Assembly: GCA_949372605.1 (NCBI GenBank)
Contig: CASIAE010000027.1
Coordinates: 1-38,999, forward strand
DNA length: 38,999 nucleotides
Direction of reading: 5' to 3'
Origin: an uncultured Flavobacteriaceae bacterium
GTDB lineage: Bacteria > Bacteroidota > Bacteroidia > Flavobacteriales > Flavobacteriaceae
Position numbers and translations under genes: made by a program. The notes below the pieces were generated by a model that worked only from the letters and a program-made list of their open reading frames with translations, was not told where the DNA came from and did no database searches. This document shows, piece after piece, positions 6,862-16,443 of this stretch; within the stretch, counting starts at the first letter, position 1, and each line of letters starts with the position of its first letter.

Positions 6862-9200
6862 TCAATTGGGCGTAATGGTCTGGTTACATCGCTCATTATA
6901 AAGTGGCTCGGCAGAGACATATCCATAATTCACAGCCGCTTTGAGTAATTCACAGGATTGTGTTTTATCTCCATAGTTAAGTAAAACCAAAGCTTTTAAA
7001 TACTCCGCCTTTCCTGTTTTAGGTTGAAACTTACTCATTACTTTATCCGAATTCAAGAGCGATTGTCCGTAATCTCCTGCCATATAGTATGCGCTAGCTG
7101 CATTTTCATAATGTGCATATTCTAAAGAATCAATTTGTGAGGCTTTTTCATATTCAATAGCTGCTTCTACATAACGCTGAGAATTGAAAAAATTAAGGGC
7201 TATTTGTGAAACTTTCTGTGCTTCAATTATTCTTGTTTGACCAATAACAACGCTACGCTTTAAAGAGATAAAATTCTTATCTGCCGGATACTTTTTAATC
7301 ATTTGATCTAAATATTTTACAAATTCTTTATCACCACTGGGTTTTAATTGGGAATATATAATTAGAAGGTTGAGCCAGATTTCTTTTTTGAGGAAAGTGA
7401 CAATACTTTTAAAGCTTCTTTAACTTCATTAATATCTTTTTTTAAACTCAATGCTTGCACAAAAACACTTGCATGAAGCATATTATTTGGAAGTCCAATA
7501 AAAGCTTTTTTAGCGTTGACTAGTGCACTATCAATTTTTCCTTGTTTAAGAAATATTTGAGCTTTTAAGTTTTCACTATAAAAAACATAAGGATTCGCTG
7601 AAGTCCCTTCATTTAGTAAACTTAATGCTTTATCATATTTTTTATTTTCAAAATAATACCTCGCCTTAATCGATTTCATTGGCAAAGCAGTTACGGTTAT
7701 GTTAGGAATATCAGGCGTAATATGGTCAACTTTATCTATAGGTATGGTAAACTTACTAGAATTAAAATCTCTTAATAAAAATAGTTGTCCCTTATGGGAT
7801 TCGAAGGTTGAGTGGGTAATAGAAATGGATGGAACCATAAAAAGGATAGCCATCAATGGAAATAATGAAAAGGCTTTTGAAACTTTATTCAGGCTTTTAG
7901 GCTTTTTCGCTTGAAAATAGTAATAGCAAATAAGTGCCATGGTTAAAGCCCAAGGAGCAAGAACTTGAGGCCGGGCTATGGGAAATTTAGATTGGCATCC
8001 ACAAGGTAAACCCCAAGTGAAGTCATAATAAAAAAACAAAAAGCTTGGTGTCTTGATTAAGTTCAGAGCGAAAAAGTATAATAAAAACAAAGTAAATCGC
8101 ACTTATAAAGATCCCTAGATAAAGTAAAAACCCAATTATTCCCAATTCTGCACCTAACTGAATGAAATCACTATGCGCATGGTAGGGCACAACATACCCC
8201 ACAATGTCTTTCCTTATCATAATCGATAGACACAAGCTTCCAATTTCCCAAACCAGTTCCTAGAATAGGATTTGAAGCAATATGAGTAGCCACATCAGCG
8301 TAGTACCTTAATCGCTGATTTACCGAACCATCATCTGTTGAAAGTGAAATAGTTGAAGCACGGGATAAAGCGTCCGCACCCTTGTCTGAAAGAAATATTT
8401 GGTTAAAAACTAAAGCCAATACTAGAGGTAGTAAATAGAAGATGTTGGGAATCAATTCTTTAATTTTTCTTTTCTTTTTATATTGCAATAGTGTCCAAGA
8501 GATCAGACCTAACCCGATTAAGGCCACAGCAATAAAAGAAGCCCTGCTTTGAATCATTGAAAGAGAAAACAGACTTAAAAAAATTAAGCCTGTATTAATA
8601 AGTTTAAAAATTAATTTTTTATTATTTAATACTAAATAAAGTACATAAGGGATCTTGATTGCAATAGAAAAGGCCGTTATGTTTCGATTAGCCGTAAGCC
8701 CTTTCAAAGAGCCAGACTGAATTCCACCCGCTTTATACATCTCTAAGGCCTCATCCAATACTGCATAAACCTCAATTGCCAGAATAAGGGTGATTGCAAC
8801 TGGATATCAAGTTGTTTTTATCTTTAATATTGTATAACAAAATGCCCAGGTGAAGAAACATAAACAAAGTGTTGAAGTGTCTAACAATATTGACCAATAC
8901 TTCTGTAGGATTAACAGCATAGAAATAAGAAAATGCACCCCATATGACAAATCCAATATAAAAAAGCGACATGAAGTTTGTCAAAACTTCTTGGAAACGT
9001 TCGGTGTAAGAACTTCTTTTGTAGAACAAATAGGCCCCGCACAATAGGTTAACAAAAGACAAGTAAAGCCACTGAGGTGCAATCTTATCAACCGCCTCAA
9101 GGTTCGGAATAAACCCAACCAATAAAAATGCTAAAATAAAAATTGAAGGTACAAAGTTTGAAACATCAATTGAATTAGACTTATGGATTGTTTTGGCCAT
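6862..9200 (-). pseudogene. O-antigen ligase/Wzy-like polymerase with C-terminal TPR domain, about four frameshifts
   Basis: Consecutive minus-strand pieces (8772-9200, 8171-8758, 8023-8235, 7362-8102, 6862-7302 extended) join into one protein of about 780 aa. The start is taken at M-A-K-T-I-H-K-S-N (9200). The first two thirds are hydrophobic with many membrane segments. They contain the Wzy_C-type stretch S-M-I-Q-S-R-A-S-F-I-A, then R-L-R-Y-Y-A-D-V-A and N-P-I-L-G-T-G-L-G-N-W-K, and P-Y-H-A-H-S-D-F-I-Q-L-G-A-E-L-G. These are signatures of WaaL/Wzy O-antigen polymerase/ligase proteins. The last third has TPR-like helices (Y-F-E-N-K-K-Y-D-K-A-L-S-L-L; Y-Y-M-A-G-D-Y-G-Q-S-L). Frames change near 8805, 8217, 8035 and 7375. 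At the last point I-W-L-N-L-L-I-I-Y-S-Q-L-K-P-S-G-D links the two TPR pieces. Several changes fall at homopolymers. Confidence 0.8.
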
Positions 9201-9264
9201 CTTAAATTTTTCTTTATTACTTTGCAAGATATAAATTTATTTCAAGGTAAATCTCGCATAACTT

Positions 9265-10239
9265 ATGAACGTTTCATTAATAATTCTCGTACTTGTAACA
9301 TCTACAGTCCTTTTTTATGTTACTCAAAAAGTCTTTATTAATCGAAAGAAATTTGACGAAATAAATCCTCGCTCTTCTCATCATACACAGGCAACAAAAA
9401 ACGGTGGTATTGTAGTTTTTATAACACTTTTTATTTTTTCTGTTTTTTATTATTTAAATGGAGATGAAATTTACGATTACTCCTTACTGATTCCTTTGAG
9501 TATTATTTTTGTTATGGGGATTTATGACGATTTTTATAATGCCGATTTTAAGCTAAAATTCTTTTTACAGATAATCGTTGCAAAACTATTGATTGATCAG
9601 GGATTTATAATTGATGATTTTCATGGTATTTTAGGTTTGCATGAAATACCCCGTTTGGTGAGCCAAATTTTCACGGTTTTTGTATTCTTAGTGATCGTAA
9701 ATGCTGTAAATTTTATTGATGGGATCGATGGTCTGGCAATTACAGAGGCATTAAAAGTTATACTGGTTTTAGAATACATCAGTTTGGAGGCTACCCCTCT
9801 ATAAATATGGGTCTGGTTATAGGCCTTAGCCTAATTCCGATGTATTACTTCAACTTTAAAAAACAAAATAAAATATTCTTGGGAGATGCAGGTTCTTTAT
9901 TTTTGGGAACTGTCATTGCCATCTATCTTTTTCATGTTCTAGGGCCTAATTATAATTTACACCCTGAATTTAAGATGAATAAGGCGCTATTGGCGATAAC
10001 AGTTATAATTTATCCATTATTAGATTTACTAAGAATTTTTATTATTCGCATCGCTCAAAAAAAATCTCCTTTTCATCCTGATCAAGAATCACTTACATCA
10101 CCTTTTACTTAAAAAGGGAATCCCTCACCTGTGGATAGTGATAATCATCCAGTTAATATCCCTTAGCCGTTTTATTCTTAGGGCTTATTTAAATAAAAAA
10201 AGCCTTTCCAAATGGAAAGGCTTTTTAAAATGTAGATAA
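9265..10239 (+). pseudogene. MraY/WecA-family undecaprenyl-phosphate sugar-1-phosphate transferase, two frameshifts
   Basis: This polytopic membrane protein belongs to the MraY/WecA/TagO family, which links a HexNAc-1-phosphate to undecaprenyl phosphate and starts glycan assembly. The first piece (9265-9804) has N-P-R-S-S-H, K-N-G-G-I-V-V, G-I-Y-D-D-F and the catalytic-region N-F-I-D-G-I-D-G-L-A. The second piece carries I-F-L-G-D-A-G-S-L-F-L-G-T. The pieces join if one base is restored near 9798 (A-T-P-L to I-N-M-G-L). A second shift near 10091 leads into H-L-H-H-L-L-L-K-K-G, the HxHH-type cytoplasmic loop of the family, then a last hydrophobic helix. The exact C-terminus is uncertain: the third frame runs through the terminator to a TAA at 10239. 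It is transcribed divergently from the polymerase/ligase gene. Confidence 0.82.
10197..10226. terminator. Bidirectional intrinsic terminator
   Basis: AAAAAGCCTTTCC pairs with GGAAAGGCTTTTT around an AAAT loop (10210-10213), a 13-bp stem with A and T runs on both flanks. It sits between the convergent WecA-like gene (plus) and repeat lipoprotein gene (minus), so it can stop both. Confidence 0.85.
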
Positions 10240-10269
10240 ATAAATTTTATCTTACTTAATTATAATACT

Positions 10270-12399
10270 CTAAAACTTAGCAAGCTCTGCAGTAGTAGAA
10301 ATAGTACGTTGCATGATGTAGCAGTTCAGTCACTATACTGACCATCATTGTAATTACCATCTGTACATACATTGTCTACATCTATCGATGTCTAAATTAA
10401 ATGTAACAGTATTGTGTTGAACTATAACCATCAATAAATCCTTTCCAACTAGTAATCGCAGCAGATGAAGCAATATAAGGTATACAGGTGTTGTTTCTGT
10501 AGCAGCAATAGTTGGGCTGTAAGTACCTGTAATATCATTACCAGTCATTGTTACAGCTATTGTAACTGCAGGCTCAGCTTTATTAGCTAAAGAAGGAGCA
10601 GTAAAGTTGTAAGAGAAGCATTACCAGTTACTTCAACCTGCTTTAACTTTCCCAAGAGTTGACATGTCTAAAGCAAGTAATTTAGCATTATTAATAATAT
10701 CAACTGTAGTTGCAAGTTGTCCATTTAAGTGTGTGTGTCCAAAATCTAAAGTTGCAAGTTTTGCGTTATTAACAATATTTGTATTAAGTATAACACCTGC
10801 AGTAGTTAGTGTAGTCATATTTGTTCCTGAAACTGTCAAAGTAGTCAGTTTACTAGCTGATCCAAGAGTAAGGGTCGTAAGTGAAACCATAGTCGAACTT
10901 ACAGTAAGAGTACCTCCAATTGCAGTACTAGTATAATCTAACGTCGCTAAACTAACCATATCGTCTAAAGCTAAATCAGTTCCTTGTGCAGCAAGAGTTA
11001 GCACTGATATAGTAGCACTGTCTACAAAGTGTAATGCTGACCAATAGATTTAACAGAAACTGCAGCGCCAGCCTTAAGATCAATGTGAATTAATTGTCCG
11101 TAGCAGCTAATTTAGGAGCAGTAAAAGCTGTTACACTAGCACCTGTAAATGATGCAGTTAATGTCGTCAAGACTGGAAAAGAAGCAGTAGCTATTCGATA
11201 TAAGTGTAAGTGTAGTATACTGTTTTCAATACATCAGCTGCAAAGAGTAGTTGCAGAGATAGTAGTGCAGCTAGAGATTGCTGTTAACTGGTCTGCTGAT
11301 ACTGAAGCTCCACTGATTGAGTTGCTCAGCAGATTGTTTTAGCAGCCAATGTAACTGCAGCTAAGTTAGCTGATATTGTAACAGTACCTGCAGCATGATC
11401 CAGCTATAATAGTTACTGCAGTAGCTTTGGGTGCAGACATAGCATATTAGCTAAGGCAGCTAGTTCCGTGAGCTTCAACCGTTGTGGCTTTAGCTAAAGT
11501 AACTGATGCTGGAAAGATCCTACTTTAACTGAAGTAGCTTTAGGTAAGTACTAATGCACCGGCAGCAGTAGTAACAATACCAGTAGTAAGTCCACATAAA
11601 TCAACAGTTGTGATAGATGCGACTGTAACCTGAAAGAATTAAGCCTCCGTTACAGTGCTCAAGAAGTGGGTATGAAAGATCTCCATAAAGGTTAAAATCA
11701 ACCGCTCCATCAACTGTATTAAGCTTAGGAAGTCCCATTGTATGATAACCTTCATATCTAAAGATCCAGTAACATAAAGAAGCTCAGGTGCAGACATTGG
11801 AACATCAACTCCAGTAATAGAAACATTTCCTGAAACAACTTTAAGCTTATTAAGAATAGCCTGTACTCTTATTATGATTAGCAGCTCAGTCGTATTAGTG
11901 CATAAGTGTTATCAGCATCAACATTAACATTACCAGTGATGGTCATTTTTGGACCATCAGCTGAAGAATCAACGATATCTTCTGCAGCAGTAAGCTGAGC
12001 TGCATTTGTGATGTTAAGATTTCCAGAGTAAGTACCACCAGAAGCGGCCTGTATCTTAGTTAACTGTTCGAGAATAGTTGCGATCTCAGAATTCAAATCT
12101 GCAACTTCCGTAGAAATCCCAGAAACATCTGCGGGTGCAGGGATAGCAGCAACAGCAGTTTTAACAGCAGCTACTTGTGTAAGTATACCTGTAATGTCTG
12201 CATCTGTAACCATCTTTCCTTCTAAAGCCTTAATCTCAGTAGAAATTGCTGCTATTGCAGTGGTTAGACCTTTAATTGTCGTTAAGTCGGTTTGAAGCGA
12301 CTTAATTTCTTTGTTCAGCGAGTCAAACTGATCGTCATAATCTTGGCAGCCAACAACCGTTAGCGCAACTACCAAAAGACTTAATAAACCTTTTTTCAT
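10270..12399 (-). pseudogene. Repeat-rich surface lipoprotein, N-terminus intact, repeat region broken by many frameshifts
   Basis: The intact first piece (11878-12399, 173 aa) has a signal peptide ending in a lipobox (V-A-L-T-V-V-G-C). A helical, coiled-coil-like stretch follows (L-N-K-E-I-K-S-L-Q-T-D-L-T-T-I), then alternating I-x-x-x-I/V-x-x-L repeats to about residue 120, and then G-N-L-N-I-T-N-A-A-Q-L-T-A-A-E. Downstream, all frames carry fragments of short beta-rich repeats such as A-P-K-A-T-A-V-T-I, L-A-K-A-T-T-V-E-A, L-T-T-L-T-L-G-S-A and N-N-A-K-L-A-T-L-D-F, typical of LRR or receptor-L-like solenoids. The longest is 10633-11004. I count at least eight frame changes in about 1.6 kb. 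A likely end is T-A-E-L-A-K-F at 10270. The family, lipoproteins beginning M-K-K-x-L-L-S-L-L-V-V-A-L with a Q-x-Y-D-D-Q-F-D after the Cys, is familiar from marine flavobacteria. No function is known to me. Confidence 0.65.
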
Positions 12400-12529
12400 T
12401 TGATAAAAATTAAATTAGTATTAATATGTTTAAATTATGTTTACAAATTGTGGAGTTAACCACTAAGTGCAAACGTTTCAATTCCCTATTATACAAATAT
12501 GATGCCAAACTCTTTTTTTCACAAAAAAA

Positions 12530-12554
12530 CCCTCTTGCTTTAGGGGCAAGAGGG
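12530..12554 (-). terminator. Intrinsic terminator of the dacB gene
   Basis: CCCTCTTGC (12530-12538) pairs with GCAAGAGGG (12546-12554) around a 7-nt loop, preceded on the plus strand by seven A, which is a T run on the minus strand. It lies about 145 bases past the minus-strand stop of the PBP4 gene. The rest of 12400-12698 holds no convincing gene. Confidence 0.75.
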
Positions 12555-12698
12555 CTATTTTTAAAGGTTTTTTGTACTAACGGTATTAATTATAAAAGTA
12601 TTAAAAGTCCTCTGCGTTTAAACCTTGCTGTTCTTATACTTATAAACAAACATTGTTATAAACTACTGATAAACACTGCTATTCACTGGGTTTAAAGA

Positions 12699-14000
12699 TT
12701 AATATTTTTTTCTAAAAAATCTAATCAAAGAGGCAATTCCTTCTCGAACAGCTTTGTTTGAAGAAGTGTGATTGCTTACCAAAATAGAAAAAACATAAAT
12801 GCGATTATTTTTTCCAATGAAAAAACCAGAAAGGCTAATATTATTTTTTAAAGTTCCAGTTTTTGCAAAAACATAAGGGGCAGAGGCCTCCTTATGATGA
12901 TTTAAAATCGTGCCAGAGATTCCTCCAGCAGGAAAAAGGGATGTTATTTTTTCCCAACCCAAAATAGAATATATCTTCTGAAGCGCCTCAACAATAACAG
13001 TCGGGGTCAGAAGGTTGTAACGAGAAACTCCCGATCCATCTGCCCAAATAAGAGGGTCAGAAAAGTCATTTTGCCATTTGGTTTTTAAGTAATCTATCGT
13101 TTTTTTGGTGTTTAAACTATCGTTTTGAGCTTTTCCAATCATTAGCAGCAGCGATTCCGCGATCAGGTTATCACTGTCTTGGAGTAAGGCCTTATATAGT
13201 TTTTGCTCCTGATGGGTGTAAAGGACACGCTGGATTTGATTTTTAGGAAAAGGAAGTGAATCGATTTCAACCTTGTTTTGAGTTGCTTCGGAGAGTAAAT
13301 CCACAAAGATTTTTGAGCTGGTTTGAAACGGTTTTAAAAGGGTGTCTTGAGGGATCCATTTTTTAGGATTAAAATAAGACTTATAAGAAAATTCCTTCAA
13401 GAGGGAACTCTCCCTTTTTTGAGGAATAAAGTGGGTTTGAAAACGGCTTGGTTTCGCCACAAACTTCTTGGATAAAGTATCCCTATAAAATTGAATCACG
13501 TTTCCGTATATGGGAAAGGCGCTTTTTTGCGCAGAAAAATAATAGGGCTGGTCGTCCCATGACCAGCCAACACCTAATCTGGTTGGGTATTCTTGGGGGA
13601 GATGATAGACCAGCTTCTTGTGCTGATTGAGAAAACTAAATAGCTCATGATCGGGGTATTTTGGATGCATTAAAAGCGGATAACCCGTCGCTGTGAAATG
13701 TAACGTCCCCGAAGGGGTCTTAAAATAGAGAAGAGCCGGAAGGGAATCGAAAGTTTGCAAAGCCGCAAGAAACGTGAGTATTTTTACATTGGAAGCCGGA
13801 GTGAAATAATGATGGGCATTAAATTCAGCCAGTGATTTAGAGGAAGATAGGGTAGCTATCTTTATTCCTATGTGCGCTCCCTGAAAAGCCTCAATTTTAT
13901 CGATCTGACGAGTAATCTTCCTTTCAGAAGTTTTTTGACCTAATAGGATGGTTGAAAGGCAGAAAAAATATAAAAAAAGACCTTGTTTTTTCAATTTCAC
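12699..14000 (-). CDS. dacB: D-alanyl-D-alanine carboxypeptidase/endopeptidase, PBP4 type (S13)
   Basis: This 433-aa exported protein has all three penicillin-binding motifs in S13 order. S70-N-V-K73 is the nucleophile and general base, S276-D-N278 lies in the second motif, and K380-T-G-T383 is the third. D-G-S-G at 321-324 is also typical of the family. The N-terminus has a hydrophobic signal segment (residues 6-20). The long insert between the first and second motifs is the usual PBP4 domain II region. It trims peptidoglycan side chains and cross-links in the periplasm. Length is normal. It follows no close neighbour: 95 bases separate it from the TonB receptor upstream, and a terminator follows it. 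Confidence 0.9.
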   Translation of the reverse strand: MKLKKQGLFLYFFCLSTILLGQKTSERKITRQIDKIEAFQGAHIGIKIATLSSSKSLAEFNAHHYFTPASNVKILTFLAALQTFDSLPALLYFKTPSGTLHFTATGYPLLMHPKYPDHELFSFLNQHKKLVYHLPQEYPTRLGVGWSWDDQPYYFSAQKSAFPIYGNVIQFYRDTLSKKFVAKPSRFQTHFIPQKRESSLLKEFSYKSYFNPKKWIPQDTLLKPFQTSSKIFVDLLSEATQNKVEIDSLPFPKNQIQRVLYTHQEQKLYKALLQDSDNLIAESLLLMIGKAQNDSLNTKKTIDYLKTKWQNDFSDPLIWADGSGVSRYNLLTPTVIVEALQKIYSILGWEKITSLFPAGGISGTILNHHKEASAPYVFAKTGTLKNNISLSGFFIGKNNRIYVFSILVSNHTSSNKAVREGIASLIRFFRKKY

Positions 14001-14095
14001 TTTTGTTCCAAAGTTAATAAAAAGTTCAACTAGACTAAATAATTGAAAAAACTATCGCGTTGGAGTCAATCTGGATACTGTAAGCCTTATTTAGA

Positions 14096-16069
14096 TCAGA
14101 TAGAAAGGTTCATTCCAATGTAAAAATTACGCAAGGGTGCTGGCTCATAAAACCTTTTACCAAAGGCGTTGATGCGAATGTTATCGAAATAGGCTTTGCC
14201 TAACAAATTATTAACGCCAGAGAAAAAGTCAAGCTTTCCAAATTTTTTCCAAAGGCGCAGGTTAGACAAAAAGTAGTCGTCAACTTTAGTGGTGTTTGCG
14301 TCGTTGGCATAAAGTGATCCAGTATACCTGGCTTGATACTGGATACCAAGTCCAGATGGGAGTTGATACTGAAGTGTTCCAAAAAACTGATGCTGGGGAA
14401 CTCCAGGCAAATGGTTGCCTTTCAAACTGCCCCTTTGATCAAAAAGTAAAGTGGCAAAAGTATAGGAGGTATTCCATTGCCACGCCCCGTGGGTATGCTC
14501 CCAGAATATTTCAATTCCCTTCCGCTGAGTTTTACCCGCATTTCGGTAAAAATCTCTATCTGGAAAAGCTTCAAGTTCATAAGACAAAATCTCGTTTTGG
14601 GTGTTAATTAAAAACAAAGAAGCTTCCAGTCGATTTGAACCAGAAAAATAACGCCATCCCAATTCGAAATTGGTGGCTTTTGAAGAACTTAAATCTTGAT
14701 TAAACCCTGCCTGACCAGTTGGGTTGGCAGAAAGCTCACTGAGTGTTGGAGTTTCAAAACTGGTTGAAAAAGAGGTGTAGAGCACATGATTCCCAATATC
14801 GGTAAACGTAAAACCGATACTGGGATTCACCACGTTAAGATTTATTTTGGAATCGGTACCCAAGCGCTGAAAGTCATATCGAAGCCCAGTGCGTAAAAGT
14901 CCAAAACTCCATTTGAATTCGTCTAAAACACTCAGCGCAGAATTAAAAAATAATTCCTCTTGTGAAAGGGTTGAGTCTCCTCTTGCCCCTTTGAGGTTTT
15001 TATAACGGTTGCGTTGATCTTTTTGATCTGCAAGCGATGCCCTGAATTGCATTCGATGATTTGGTCTGATTTGATATTCCAATGCGGTTCCTAATCCATA
15101 ATAGTTTCTTTTTAAATCAACAATTCCACCAAATTCAAAAGGAAGTTTGCCGTCAAAATCTCGGTGGGCATAAAAAGCATAACTATTTAAGGTCAGGTTA
15201 TCCCCCAAAGATTTTTCCCATTGCAAACCTGTTTTTAAATGCTTAACTGATTCAAAGGTGTTGTATTGAACATTCTGAGCACGGGGCTGTTTTCTGTCTG
15301 TATTGACCGACTCCATGTTTACTCCTCCAGCATCATAAGCATAGGGGCTGTCCGTATAATTAAACTGCCAGCTTAACTCAGAAGTGGTTGAAAATTGATG
15401 CCAAACCCTTGCATTAAATACGTTTTGTTTGTATCTGGAATGATCGCGATATCCATCAGATTGTGATCGGTTTTGATAAATTACTGCTTTGGTTTTTTGT
15501 CCTTTCCATCCTGCAGTCGCTTGAAAAGAAGTCGCCCCATAACTTCCGCCTTGGGCTCTTAATCTAACAAAATCTTTCTCAAAATCAGTGAGGGTTTTGA
15601 TTTGAATCACCCCTCCCGAGGCATTACCATAAAAAGTAGAGGCGGGTCCCCTCAAAACTGTTATTTCTTGAATTAAACCCAAAGCTAAATTGTCCAGTTG
15701 TCCTTGACCATCAGGGGTTGTTTCAGGAATTCCATCCACCATCAATTTAATCCCACGAATGCCAAAACCAGATTGTGCGCCAAATCCTCGAATAGAAAGG
15801 CGTAAATCTTGTGCGAAGTTTTGAGTGTTTTGAGCAAATAATCCCGGAACATTATTCAAATAATCTTGAAGTGAAGCCCCTTGATAGGCCTCTTGTACTT
15901 GTGGGAATTTTTTATGGCTAACAGCAAAAGGCAAAGTTTTTTTAGGACTTTTGATTCTTGAAGCGTCCAAGGTGACTTCTTTTAGTTGAATTTTTTGACT
16001 TAAGCTGTCGGTTTGAGCAGTAAGATTAAATAGAATTAAAAAGCAAAAAAGTGAGTTGAATTTTTTCAT
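14096..16069 (-). CDS. TonB-dependent outer-membrane receptor
   Basis: The 657-aa protein has a signal peptide (cleavage probably after T-A-Q near residue 19) and then L-K-E-V-T-L-D-A-S, where a TonB box is expected. The plug domain carries S-L-Q-D-Y-L-N-N-V-P-G-L, R-L-S-I-R-G-F-G and V-L-R-G-P-A-S-T-F-Y-G-N-A-S-G-G-V-I. The remainder is a long beta-barrel with alternating aromatic strands. Residue spacing and length are those of siderophore-type receptors of the FecA-like group. An iron-complex substrate is plausible but not proven: no siderophore, SusD or iron-regulator gene flanks it. It is intact, in contrast to the frameshifted genes to its left. Confidence 0.88.
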   Translation of the reverse strand: MKKFNSLFCFLILFNLTAQTDSLSQKIQLKEVTLDASRIKSPKKTLPFAVSHKKFPQVQEAYQGASLQDYLNNVPGLFAQNTQNFAQDLRLSIRGFGAQSGFGIRGIKLMVDGIPETTPDGQGQLDNLALGLIQEITVLRGPASTFYGNASGGVIQIKTLTDFEKDFVRLRAQGGSYGATSFQATAGWKGQKTKAVIYQNRSQSDGYRDHSRYKQNVFNARVWHQFSTTSELSWQFNYTDSPYAYDAGGVNMESVNTDRKQPRAQNVQYNTFESVKHLKTGLQWEKSLGDNLTLNSYAFYAHRDFDGKLPFEFGGIVDLKRNYYGLGTALEYQIRPNHRMQFRASLADQKDQRNRYKNLKGARGDSTLSQEELFFNSALSVLDEFKWSFGLLRTGLRYDFQRLGTDSKINLNVVNPSIGFTFTDIGNHVLYTSFSTSFETPTLSELSANPTGQAGFNQDLSSSKATNFELGWRYFSGSNRLEASLFLINTQNEILSYELEAFPDRDFYRNAGKTQRKGIEIFWEHTHGAWQWNTSYTFATLLFDQRGSLKGNHLPGVPQHQFFGTLQYQLPSGLGIQYQARYTGSLYANDANTTKVDDYFLSNLRLWKKFGKLDFFSGVNNLLGKAYFDNIRINAFGKRFYEPAPLRNFYIGMNLSI

Positions 16070-16158
16070 GAGCTCGAAAATAAATAATTTGAGTGATAAA
16101 TAGGAAGAAGTACTTAATAAATCGCATGAATTCTTATTTTTAACTCAAATTTCAAGCC

Positions 16159-16404
16159 ATGCTAAACTTAGACTCAACTGAAGAAATTATTGCCATCCTT
16201 GCTGCAGTTGCTATTATAATGGGTTTTGCTATAACTACTTATAAAGAAATTAAAACAACAATCGCTGAAGAGAAAAGCAAGGCGGCAGAGATTCAGCAAG
16301 CCGAAGAAAAAGTGAAAGAACTTATTGAATACCTTGACGCAAAAAGTGAATTAATTAATACGGTTGCTGAGACAAATAAAAAAATTGAAGATAAGAAGAA
16401 ATAA
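16159..16404 (+). CDS. Small membrane-anchored coiled-coil protein, function unknown
   Basis: This 81-aa ORF has one N-terminal membrane segment (about residues 10-28, I-I-A-I-L-A-A-V-A-I-I-M-G-F). It is followed by a lysine- and glutamate-rich helix with heptad character (K-A-A-E-I-Q-Q-A-E-E-K-V-K-E-L). I do not recognise a family. It ends 39 bases before the pirin start, and the pirin promoter's -33 element lies inside its last codons, so the two are probably separate transcription units. Confidence 0.6.
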   Translation: MLNLDSTEEIIAILAAVAIIMGFAITTYKEIKTTIAEEKSKAAEIQQAEEKVKELIEYLDAKSELINTVAETNKKIEDKKK

Positions 16405-16414
16405 ATTATATTTG
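16385..16414 (+). promoter_or_regulatory. Bacteroidota-type promoter of the pirin gene
   Basis: TTG at 16385-16387 is followed after exactly 19 bases by TATATTTG at 16407-16414, matching the -33 TTG / -7 TAnnTTTG consensus of Bacteroidota sigma-ABfA promoters. The downstream ATG at 16444 is 29 bases past the -7 box. Confidence 0.6.
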
Positions 16415-16443
16415 TATGTACAACTATTGTAATGACGTTAATT

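Noticed and set aside
6857-6866. ATTGATCAAT palindrome between the polymerase and dehydrogenase genes
   Set aside because: It partly overlaps the coding end, is short, and occurs easily by chance in AT-rich DNA.
10664-11342. Plus-strand ORFs antisense to the repeat lipoprotein
   Set aside because: They mirror the low-complexity repeats of the minus-strand gene.
12426-12695. 89-codon plus-strand ORF
   Set aside because: It runs through the dacB terminator, and its sequence has no protein-like pattern.
14009-14016. Minus-strand -7 box (TAACTTTG) for dacB
   Set aside because: There is no -33 TTG at the proper distance, and it would leave almost no leader before the ATG.
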